NCBI GenBank assembly: GCA_009841055.1
Contig: VXMN01000139.1
Location: 1-44,944 of the forward strand
DNA from: Acidobacteriota bacterium
Lineage (GTDB): Bacteria; Acidobacteriota; Terriglobia; Versatilivoradales; Versatilivoraceae
Length of the DNA stretch: 44,944 nt
Direction: 5' to 3'
The notes under the pieces are model-generated. The model made no database searches, had not been told where the DNA came from, and worked only from the letters and a program-made list of their open reading frames with translations. Below are positions 1 through 7,589 of the stretch, piece after piece. Within the stretch, counting starts at the first letter, position 1. Every line of letters begins with the position of its first letter. The position numbers and the translations under genes were made by a program.

Positions 1-345
1 GCCGGCGGTGGTATCAACCTCACGCCCGCCCGCGTCGGTGTATTTACACCGGCGGTTAAAATCCTGCGCGACGCCTCTAAGGGCGGGATTCCGTGCTGGG
101 TGGGAGGGATGCTGGAATCGGCGGTGGGGGCCTGTCACTGCATTGCCCTGGCCACCCTCGCCAACATCGGCTATCCCGCCGATATCTTCCCCTCCAGCCG
201 CTTCTACCGGAAAGACCTTTCCGTTCCGGAAATCGAGCTTTCGGCTCCCGGGCGGATCCGGGCCCTGCCGGGGCCGGGAATCGGCTGCGTCCCCAACCGG
301 GGCGAGCTGGAGAGGCTGGTGGTGGAGTCCTGTCGGTTAGGTTGA
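1..345 (+). CDS. 3' end of an enolase-superfamily protein (o-succinylbenzoate synthase / N-acylamino acid racemase-like), truncated by window start
   Basis: Frame 1 reads AGGGINLTPARVGVFTPAVKILRDASKGGIPCWVGGMLESAVGACHCIALATLANIGYPADIFPSSRFYRKDL; the GGMLESxVG motif and following region are typical of OSBS/NSAR proteins. Confidence 0.85.
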   Translation, partial: AGGGINLTPARVGVFTPAVKILRDASKGGIPCWVGGMLESAVGACHCIALATLANIGYPADIFPSSRFYRKDLSVPEIELSAPGRIRALPGPGIGCVPNRGELERLVVESCRLG

Positions 346-382
346 GTGTCAGCCCTTCGTCGGCAAACTAAGGAACGGTTTC

Positions 383-1327
383 ATGAACAGTACCGATCTC
401 CGAGTGGTCCTGGAGCCCGAAATACCCGATTACGATCCCGAGCTTTACCGATACCAGACGGTGGCCGAGGGAATCACCGGTTTCGAATCCGTCAGTGAGG
501 AGGAGTTGGCCCGCTTTCGGCAACGCGGGTACCTGGTGGTTCACCAGGCTTTTTCGATGGCCCGGGTGGAGGCGGCCAGGCAGGAGCTCTATCGATTGGG
601 GACCAGCCCGCGGCCGGATTGCGAGTCGGTCTATTTCGAGGGTGCCGTCAGGCAGCAGTTGCCGGCTCTGAAGGGGAAGTCGGTTGCCGCGCCCAAAGGC
701 CGGCGATTCGTCGATCTGGCCCTGGGGCACACGGACAACCACTTGCCGCCGCTCGAACCGGCAACCCGAATGCGTTTTGTTCGCAAGTTCATGGGCTTCA
801 CCCGGGAGGAGAACCCTGCCCTCAAGGCCGTGGCGGAGGATCCCGCTCTCATGCGGGTGGTCGGCCGGATTCTGGGAGGTAAGCCGGGGCTCTACCAGGA
901 TATGGCGCTGATCAAGCCTCCCGGCGGCCGGGAGAAGCCGTGGCACCAGGATCGCGCCTACTTCAACCTCACGCAAACCACCCGGATCGTGGGCGTCTGG
1001 ATCGCGCTGGACCGGGCCACTCCCGAAAACGGCTGCATGCAGGTGGTCGAAGGGGGACATCGACAAGGCCCCCGGGTGCACTTCATGAGGCGTGACTGGC
1101 AGATCTGCGACAGCGAGGTGGCGCGGCTTCCCCGGGTGGCGATTCCCATGAGGGCCGGCGGCTGTCTGTTGTTTGACGCGCTCTTGCCGCACGGCACTCC
1201 AGCCAACCGCACCGACCGGCAGCGCTGGGCCGTGCAGTACCACTACGTGTCGTCCGACAGCCGGGAAACCGGAGACGAGGATCGCCTGGCCGTGTTCGGG
1301 TCGGAGGGCAAGGGTGTGAGCTGCTGA
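383..1327 (+). CDS. Phytanoyl-CoA dioxygenase (PhyH) family Fe(II)/2-oxoglutarate oxygenase
   Basis: 314 aa; KPWHQDRAYFNL (HxD) and distal HGTPANRT; PhyH-like layout. Confidence 0.85.
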   Translation: MNSTDLRVVLEPEIPDYDPELYRYQTVAEGITGFESVSEEELARFRQRGYLVVHQAFSMARVEAARQELYRLGTSPRPDCESVYFEGAVRQQLPALKGKSVAAPKGRRFVDLALGHTDNHLPPLEPATRMRFVRKFMGFTREENPALKAVAEDPALMRVVGRILGGKPGLYQDMALIKPPGGREKPWHQDRAYFNLTQTTRIVGVWIALDRATPENGCMQVVEGGHRQGPRVHFMRRDWQICDSEVARLPRVAIPMRAGGCLLFDALLPHGTPANRTDRQRWAVQYHYVSSDSRETGDEDRLAVFGSEGKGVSC

Positions 1328-1420
1328 TCCACGAAGGGCCACGAAGGACGACAAAGGGCCACGAAGGGGTTGGAGGAAGCTCAAGAGGAATTCGCCAAAG
1401 GTCGGGAAGGGGTTCAACAG
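1326..1420 (+). repeat. 10-nt-period array CCACGAAGGG (copy A) starting at the PhyH stop codon
   Basis: ccacgaaggg|ccacgaagga|cgacaaaggg|ccacgaaggg then gttggaggaagctcaagagg; a related copy lies at 32530-32625 on the minus strand. Confidence 0.8.
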
Positions 1421-1528
1421 ATTAATCGCAAAGGGACTCCAAGGGGTTGGAAAAGGCTCGAAAGGGATGCGTAAAGGGCCACCGGGAAAGACAACAAGGG
1501 ACATGGATTTCAAAGAAAGGCAAGGTCG

Positions 1529-2332
1529 ATGAGAGTTAATCTGGCTCGCAAGAAGCTGCTTGAAGGGGGCATCATTTCCGGCCCCTCCCTCTACTATCCC
1601 TCACCCGAAATCGCCGAGGAGGCGGTCCAGCACGGATTCGACTTCGTGTGGATCGACTGGCAGCACGGGGCCTGGTCGGAGTCGAGCATCAACGCCTCCA
1701 TGGCGCCCTTCGTCCACAGGGACACGGTTCCGCTGGTGCGGCCGCTGGGACCCGATCCGGCCTGGATCGGGAGGGTGCTGGACCTGGGGGCGCTGGGGGT
1801 CATCATCCCCATGGTTGAGACGGCCGAGCAGTGCGAAAGCATCGTGCGGGCCGCCAAGTTCCCGCCCAGGGGAAACCGCTCGGCCACCGGGCTGCGGACG
1901 GCCTACCATGCCGGCCACAGCTACTTCGATTACACCGAGAACGCCAACGACCAGATCCTGACGGTGGTGATGGTGGAGACGCCGCGCGGGGTCCGGAACG
2001 TGAGGGAGATGATGGCGGTGCCGGACGTGGACTGCGTCCTGATCGGTCCCTACGACCTGGAGCGGGCGGTGGGGGCCGAATCCCTGGGCGGGCAACCGAC
2101 CCGGGAGTTCAGGCCCTCGGAGGAGGCCGAGGCGCTGGTGCGGGAGGTGTTGAAGGCTTCCGGGGAGACCGGGGTGGCGGCGGGATACGTCACCAACAGC
2201 CCCAGCGAAGCGGAAGAGCGGGCCGCCGAGGGCTTCCGCATGGTCTGCCCCGGCCACGACATCACGGACATGATCGAGGCCTTCAAGCGGATGAAGCGCT
2301 GCTCGGAGGGGCTGGACCGGTTCCTGCCCTGA
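1529..2332 (+). CDS. HpcH/HpaI family aldolase
   Basis: 267 aa; FDFVWIDWQHGAWSE, VPLVRPLGPDPAWIGRVLDLGALGVIIPMVETAEQ, DCVLIGPYDLE motifs. Confidence 0.9.
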   Translation: MRVNLARKKLLEGGIISGPSLYYPSPEIAEEAVQHGFDFVWIDWQHGAWSESSINASMAPFVHRDTVPLVRPLGPDPAWIGRVLDLGALGVIIPMVETAEQCESIVRAAKFPPRGNRSATGLRTAYHAGHSYFDYTENANDQILTVVMVETPRGVRNVREMMAVPDVDCVLIGPYDLERAVGAESLGGQPTREFRPSEEAEALVREVLKASGETGVAAGYVTNSPSEAEERAAEGFRMVCPGHDITDMIEAFKRMKRCSEGLDRFLP

Positions 2333-2336
2333 GGGG

Positions 2337-2393
2337 GTTGTCCCCGGCATTCGGGTTGGCGCCTGCCTTTACCAGAGCGGCGATGACTTTAGG
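2337..2393 (-). pseudogene. Remnant of an ankyrin repeat (PKVIAALVKAGANPNAGDN)
   Basis: Minus-strand translation inside ORF 2283..2516 gives one ankyrin-unit fragment nearly identical in pattern to units in 2606..4531, joined to unrelated repeat DNA. Confidence 0.75.
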
Positions 2394-2400
2394 GGGGCGC

Positions 2401-2526
2401 CTCCTCCCATCACTCTTGCTCCTCGAGGGGGCAGGCGCCGGCCTGCCGGGCCGCAGCCCTGCCGACGCGGCACAGCCGTCACGCTTGGTGGCCGTTCCTG
2501 GCCCTTCGTGGATCACTCTTTTTCGT
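2401..2526. repeat. Dispersed intergenic repeat, copy 1 (CTTGCTCCTCGAGGGGG...CTTCGTGGATCACTCTTTTTCG)
   Basis: Clear similarity to 37628-37754 over ~125 nt. Confidence 0.8.
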
Positions 2527-2605
2527 TTGTTTCAGGTAACTCCTCCTCGGTCGGGACGCCCGCTGTTCCGACAGCCCTCCTCGACATAGGAACACCCACC
2601 AGCCT

Positions 2606-4531
2606 TCACTGCGCCGCCTTCAACTTCCGATAGGCCGCGGTCCCCATGAGCCCGGGGTTGTCCTCGGCGAGGTCCAACGGCGTCTTGCCATCCTTGTCCT
2701 GAGACTTGGGGTTCGCCCCCGCCTCCAGAAGAAACGACACAATTTTCGGATCGAAATTGGAATCAGCGGCGAGGTGCAGGGGGGTCCGGCCGCGAGCGGG
2801 CTCGGGTGCGTCGAGGTCGGCGCCGGCCTCCAGCAAGGCGCCGATGATCTCGGGATTTTCGCTGAGTCTGGCTGCCAGGTGGAGGGAAGTGTTGCCATGT
2901 TTGTCTTGAGCATTCGGATCTGCGCCCCGCTCGATCAGGACATTGATGACCTCCGGATTGCTGTTGGATCCGGCCGCCAAGTGCAGGGGAGTCCAACCGA
3001 GCTCGTCCTGCAGTTTCAGGTCGGCCCCTTGCTCGAGCAGGAAAGCAAGAACGTCAGGACTGGTGTTGGACCTGGCGGCCCAGTGCAGGACGGTTCTGCC
3101 GCGGCTGCCCCGTGCCTGGACATTGAGGGTGATGCCCTCCTTGACCAAAGCAGCCAGGATTTCCGGATTGGTGTTGGACATGGCTGCCGCATGCAGGGGA
3201 GTGAAGCCGTTTCTGTTCGTGGCCTCGGGATAGGCGCCGGCCTTGACCAGGGCGGCGATCACGGCGGGATTGGTGTTGGACGCGGCTGCCGAATGGAGTG
3301 GAGTCCCGCCGCCTTCTGTCCCGGCGTTGGGATCGGCTCCCCCTTTGAGGAGCTCAGCGATCTTGGCAAGATTAGCAGCTGCCTTGGCCTCGGTCGCGTC
3401 CCTGCCCGCCTGGGTCAACCTGGAGACGATCTGAGGATCATCGGTGGACTTGGCGATGGCCGGATCCGAAAATACTTTGGCCAGTGCGAAAAAGTAGGAG
3501 GGATCCCTGAGTTGGGCGAGGGCGGATGGATCTTCCAACATCTCCAAGGTCTCCGCGATCCTCTCGGGATGGTCCCTGAAATCGCGCAGAAAGTGTTTGG
3601 ACAGCCTCTCGGTTGGATCTTCGATCCTGTCGGGTCTTAGGGAATAAGCTCTGGCAGCCTCATGCAGGGGAGAGTTTCCATATTGGTCCTTGGCATTGGG
3701 GTTGGCACCCGCCCGGATCAGTTCGGCGATGAGCCGGGAATTGTCGTTGAATCCGGCCGCCTGGTGCAGGGGAGTCGCACCGTTCTCATCCCGCGCATCG
3801 GGGTCGGCGCCCGCCTTTGCCAGGACGGCGATGAATTCGACGTTCTGGTTGAGCATGGCCGCACGGTGCAGTGCGGTAGAACCGTCCTCATCCTGGGCTT
3901 TGGGGTCTACCCCGGCTTTCAATAGAGCTGTGACGATTGCAGGCGTGCTGGCGGCCGAGGCCGCCGTGTGCAGGGGCGTCTTCCCGTCTTCATCCCGGAC
4001 CCCGGGATCGGCGCCGGCCTCCACCAGTGCAGCGATGACGGCGGGATTCCTGGCGCCGTACCAGGCAGCCTTGAACAGAGGAGTCTCCCCACTTGAATCC
4101 CGAGCGTTGGGATCGGCGCCTGCATCGATCAGTGCCGGGATGATGTCGGGACTGCCGGTTTCCATGTTGGCGGCGGACAAGGCGGCTCCATGCAAGGGAG
4201 TCCAACCGCGACTTGCCCGAGCATTGGGGTCGGCGCCTGCCTGAACCAGCGCGGAGACCATGGAGGAATTGGCGATACCACGGGCGATGTGGTGCAATGG
4301 TGTCTCGCCGTCTTCATCCCGGGCCTTGGGATCGGCGCCGTTTTGGAGACAGGTGGTGACGTCCTCGAGCGAAGCCGTCTTGAAGAATTCGGGTGTATTC
4401 CAATGAGTGCAGTCTTGACCGGTGTCTTTTTCCGAGGTCCATCCAGGCGTCGCCGGTATGACCGTAAACCCTGCGACGGTGCCGATGAGCATCAGGACAA
4501 CCCGCCGTGGCCCATTCCCTTTACGCTTCAT
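2606..4531 (-). CDS. Exported ankyrin-repeat protein
   Basis: Many xGxTPLHxAA..N..vi.aLl.AGADPnA units; probable start at MKRKGNGPRRVVLMLIG (position 4531, preceded by GGGAGA), giving a signal-peptide-like N-terminus. The track ORF extends to 4564. Confidence 0.9.
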   Translation of the reverse strand: MKRKGNGPRRVVLMLIGTVAGFTVIPATPGWTSEKDTGQDCTHWNTPEFFKTASLEDVTTCLQNGADPKARDEDGETPLHHIARGIANSSMVSALVQAGADPNARASRGWTPLHGAALSAANMETGSPDIIPALIDAGADPNARDSSGETPLFKAAWYGARNPAVIAALVEAGADPGVRDEDGKTPLHTAASAASTPAIVTALLKAGVDPKAQDEDGSTALHRAAMLNQNVEFIAVLAKAGADPDARDENGATPLHQAAGFNDNSRLIAELIRAGANPNAKDQYGNSPLHEAARAYSLRPDRIEDPTERLSKHFLRDFRDHPERIAETLEMLEDPSALAQLRDPSYFFALAKVFSDPAIAKSTDDPQIVSRLTQAGRDATEAKAAANLAKIAELLKGGADPNAGTEGGGTPLHSAAASNTNPAVIAALVKAGAYPEATNRNGFTPLHAAAMSNTNPEILAALVKEGITLNVQARGSRGRTVLHWAARSNTSPDVLAFLLEQGADLKLQDELGWTPLHLAAGSNSNPEVINVLIERGADPNAQDKHGNTSLHLAARLSENPEIIGALLEAGADLDAPEPARGRTPLHLAADSNFDPKIVSFLLEAGANPKSQDKDGKTPLDLAEDNPGLMGTAAYRKLKAAQ

Positions 4532-4567
4532 GATTTCTCCCGATTCGCAGGCAAGTCCGGGCAACGA

Positions 4568-5899
4568 TCACTGACCTTGGTTCAAGCGGCCGGAGATGTC
4601 GGTGTCCTTGAGCTGGTCGTTTTCTTCCAGAAGGCTCACCGGCGTCCGGCCTAGCTCGTCTTTCACCCGCGGATCGGCCCCTGCCTCCAGCAACACGGTG
4701 ATCACGTCGGGATTGCCGTTGGACTGGGCTGCCTCGTGCAGGGGTGTCTCGCCCAATTCATCCTTGGCTCTTGGGTCGGCTCCCGCCTCGAGCAGAACAG
4801 AGATGATGGCTGGATTCTTGTTGTAGCCGGCTGCTTTGTGCAGGGGAGTCGCGCCATCCTCATCCCGTGCCTTGGCATCAGCCCCCTTCTCCAACAGTGC
4901 TTTCAGGATTCCGGGGTCGGTACTATGAAAAGCGGCCCTGTGCAGCGGAGTATCGCCATCTTCGTCGCGCGCATTGGGATCGGCTCCCGCCTCGATCAGG
5001 GCCGTCACCGTTTCAGGATGGGTACAGGTCGGAGCTATCTGGTGCAGGGGAGTCTGCCCGTCTTCATTCCGCGCGTTGGGATCGGCTCCCGCCTTCACCA
5101 GGGTGGCAATGACCTCTGCATAGTGGTTTCCGTAACTGCCCACCATGAACAGAGGCGTGTGACCGGATTCATCCCGCGCGTTGGGATCGGCCCCGGCCTT
5201 CAGCAACCGGGTCAGGACTTCGAGGTTGGGGTTGCGCTGGGCGGCCCAATGCAGGGGCGTGGAGCCGTGGTTGCCTCCCTCGTTGGGGTCGGCGCCGGCC
5301 TTTAGTAGAACGGTGATGATGGCGGGATTGACGTTGGACATGGCCGCTCTTTCCAACGGAACCCGGCCATAAGGACCGGCTCCCCGCGCCTTGGGATCGG
5401 CGCCGGCGTCTATCAGGGCTGACATAATTTCAGGATTAGGGTTGAAGGATGCCGCCGCCTCCAGCGGGACCAATCCCCGCCTTTCCTGCGCCTTGGGATC
5501 GGCGCCGGCGCCGATCAGGGCTGAAATCACTTCAGGATTGGCGTTGAAGGATGCCGCCACTCCCAAGGGCGTCCATCCCTGCTCGTCCGGCGCGCCGGGG
5601 TCGGCGCCGGCCTTTACCATAGCCGTAATGACGCCAGGGTCGGGGCTGTGGCGGGCCGCGGTGTGCAGCGCGGTCTGTCCATACTGGTCGGCTCCAGTGG
5701 GGTCTGAGACCTGCTTCATACATGCATTTACGTCCTCGACGGCGGCGACCCGGAAAAACTCTTCGGTGTTCCATTGGTCGCAGCTTGCGCGTTCGTCGGC
5801 AGCCGCATGGGCACCCGGAGGGGCCGGCACCGATAGCGTCCCCATCGCCAGCGTGAGGAGCAGGGTGACCTGCCGGATTGTCGGTCGTTTCGGTTTCAT
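4568..5899 (-). CDS. Exported ankyrin-repeat protein, paralogue of the downstream gene
   Basis: Ankyrin units; start at MKPKRPTIRQVTLLLTLAMG...APPGAHA (signal peptide). Shares the N-terminal CxxWNTxEFFxxAxxEDVxxC module with 2606..4531. The track ORF extends to 5944. Confidence 0.9.
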   Translation of the reverse strand: MKPKRPTIRQVTLLLTLAMGTLSVPAPPGAHAAADERASCDQWNTEEFFRVAAVEDVNACMKQVSDPTGADQYGQTALHTAARHSPDPGVITAMVKAGADPGAPDEQGWTPLGVAASFNANPEVISALIGAGADPKAQERRGLVPLEAAASFNPNPEIMSALIDAGADPKARGAGPYGRVPLERAAMSNVNPAIITVLLKAGADPNEGGNHGSTPLHWAAQRNPNLEVLTRLLKAGADPNARDESGHTPLFMVGSYGNHYAEVIATLVKAGADPNARNEDGQTPLHQIAPTCTHPETVTALIEAGADPNARDEDGDTPLHRAAFHSTDPGILKALLEKGADAKARDEDGATPLHKAAGYNKNPAIISVLLEAGADPRAKDELGETPLHEAAQSNGNPDVITVLLEAGADPRVKDELGRTPVSLLEENDQLKDTDISGRLNQGQ

Positions 5900-6216
5900 C
5901 ACGCCTCCGCATGGCCGAGCCTGCCGCCACGGATCCGGCCCCATTGGGTTTCCCGAATCTCAGGCCCAAGGCGGTTTGCCGCTGTCCGGACGGTCGTTGA
6001 GCTTTAGGATGAGAACATTCTACTTGTTAATTATAGCCGACATGGGGACAACCCCGAAAAACCTGCCACTGGGACAAGTCAGCGCTGCGCAAGCGCAGAC
6101 CGGGGAAGCGGCGGCCGGTACCCTCGTTGACCTCGAACATCCGGAACAGATAGCAGCCTCCCGCGGATTCCCGTCGTCCTCGTTACGAAAATGCGCAGGT
6201 CTTTCCAAAATATTCG

Positions 6217-6252
6217 TTGACATCATGTGTACTAGTATTCATAGTACACATA
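6217..6252 (+). promoter_or_regulatory. Putative promoter and GntR(YtrA-type) operator: TTGACA (6217-6222) and perfect 10-bp inverted repeat ATGTGTACTA-N7-TAGTACACAT (6225-6251)
   Basis: Read directly; the core is GTGTA-N13-TACAC, and the start codon at 6252 follows immediately. Confidence 0.75.
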
Positions 6253-6677
6253 TGTTGCCATTCACCGTACAGTTCCGAACGGGCCTGTCGATCTACCAGC
6301 AACTGGTCTACGCCGTCCAGAAGGCCATCATCTCCGGCCAGTTGCTTCCGGGAGACCGTTTCCCTTCGGTCCGCAAGCTGAGCCAGGAACTGCGGATCAA
6401 TCCCAATACGGCCCAGAAGGTGGTGACGCGCCTGGTGGACCAGGGACTGCTGGAGGTCAAGCCGGGAGTCGGTACCATGGTGGCCCGCCTGCCGGAGGCC
6501 TCTCCAAGGGAGCGCTCCGCGCTGCTGGACCATGAAGCGGAAGCGCTGGTGGTGGAGGCCAGAAGGCTCTCGCTGACTCTGGATCGAGTCCTGGAAGCCG
6601 TTCAGGACCACTGGAACGGCCTTTCGGAAGTTTCGGTCAACGCCCGGGAGAACCCCGGCAAGGAAGGCTCGAAATGA
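6252..6677 (+). CDS. GntR family transcriptional regulator, YtrA-like (short, no large effector domain)
   Basis: MLPFTVQFRTGLSIYQQLVYAVQKAIISGQLLPGDRFPSVRKLSQELRINPNTAQKVVTRLVDQGLLEVKPGVGTMV. The ORF frame opens earlier (5391), but homology begins here. Confidence 0.9.
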   Translation: MLPFTVQFRTGLSIYQQLVYAVQKAIISGQLLPGDRFPSVRKLSQELRINPNTAQKVVTRLVDQGLLEVKPGVGTMVARLPEASPRERSALLDHEAEALVVEARRLSLTLDRVLEAVQDHWNGLSEVSVNARENPGKEGSK

Positions 6678-7579
6678 ACGCCATCATTGAGACCCAGGAA
6701 CTGACGCGGCGATTCGGCAAGACGATGGCCGTGCGCAACCTGTCGCTGCAGGTCCCCGAGGGAAGCGTCTTCGCCTTGCTGGGACCCAACGGAGCCGGCA
6801 AGACCACCGTAATCAAAATGCTGATGAACATGATCCGCCCCACCAGCGGCACGGCGCAGATGATGGGCGTCGATTCGCTGCGGCTGAGTCCGGCCCAACT
6901 GGCCAGGATCGGCTACGTTTCCGAGAACCAGCAAATGCTGGAATGGATGACGGTCCAGCAGTTGATCGACTACTGCCGCCCCATGTATCCCACCTGGGAC
7001 CCGGATTTGTGCCGGCAACTGATCCGCCAGTTCGAGCTGCCCCTGAACCGGAAGATCAAGACCTTTTCCCGGGGCATGAAGGTCAAGGCCTCGCTGCTTT
7101 CCTCGCTCTCCTACCGGCCCGAGCTGGTCATCCTGGACGAGCCCTTTACCGGCCTGGACGCGCTGGTGCGGGACGAGTTCATTCGGGGCTTGCTGGAGTT
7201 GAGCGGCCGCAGCCAATGGACCATTCTGGTGGCCTCCCACGACATCGACGAGGTGGAGCGCCTGGCCGACTGGGTGGGCGTGATCGACAAGGGCGAGAAA
7301 CGGCTGGCGGAGACCACCGCCTCGCTGCAGGCCCGCTTCCGTCAGTGCGAGGCCACCCTGGAGCCGGGCCGGGAAATGCCGGAGACCCTGCCCGATTCCT
7401 GGCTGCTGGCGGAGAGGGCGGGGCAGGTGGTTCGGTTCGTGGACAGCCGCTACCGGGAGGAAGCCGGCGACCAGGCCATTCGGAGCTCTCTGCCGGGTCT
7501 CAAGGACTTGACGGTGCGTCCAATGTCCCTGAAGGCCATCTTCATGGCGCTGGCCCGAACGTATCGGCTGTACGAATAA
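6674..7579 (+). CDS. ABC transporter ATP-binding protein
   Basis: Walker A GPNGAGKTT; Walker B ELVILDEPFTGLD; overlaps gntR by 4 nt (ATGA). Confidence 0.95.
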   Translation: MNAIIETQELTRRFGKTMAVRNLSLQVPEGSVFALLGPNGAGKTTVIKMLMNMIRPTSGTAQMMGVDSLRLSPAQLARIGYVSENQQMLEWMTVQQLIDYCRPMYPTWDPDLCRQLIRQFELPLNRKIKTFSRGMKVKASLLSSLSYRPELVILDEPFTGLDALVRDEFIRGLLELSGRSQWTILVASHDIDEVERLADWVGVIDKGEKRLAETTASLQARFRQCEATLEPGREMPETLPDSWLLAERAGQVVRFVDSRYREEAGDQAIRSSLPGLKDLTVRPMSLKAIFMALARTYRLYE

Positions 7580-7589
7580 GAAGCGGGAA

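Noticed and set aside
368-1513. 381-aa minus-strand ORF opposite PhyH
   Set aside because: Antisense to a strongly supported PhyH gene.
2774-3640. 288-aa plus-strand ORF antisense to the ankyrin gene, internally repetitive
   Set aside because: Periodicity is inherited from the ankyrin repeats on the other strand.
2606-5899. Possible CRISPR-like spaced repeats
   Set aside because: Repeat period (~99-108 nt) and translation show ankyrin units, not CRISPR repeats; no cas genes.
5990-6070. Possible transposon end (GAACATTCTACTTGTTAATTATAGCCGACATGGGGACAACCCC)
   Set aside because: Looks IS-like by feel only; no matching inverted end or transposase found in the window.
5391-6251. N-terminal extension of the GntR ORF
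   Set aside because: Antisense to the ankyrin gene and its upstream region; GntR homology begins at 6252 next to the operator.
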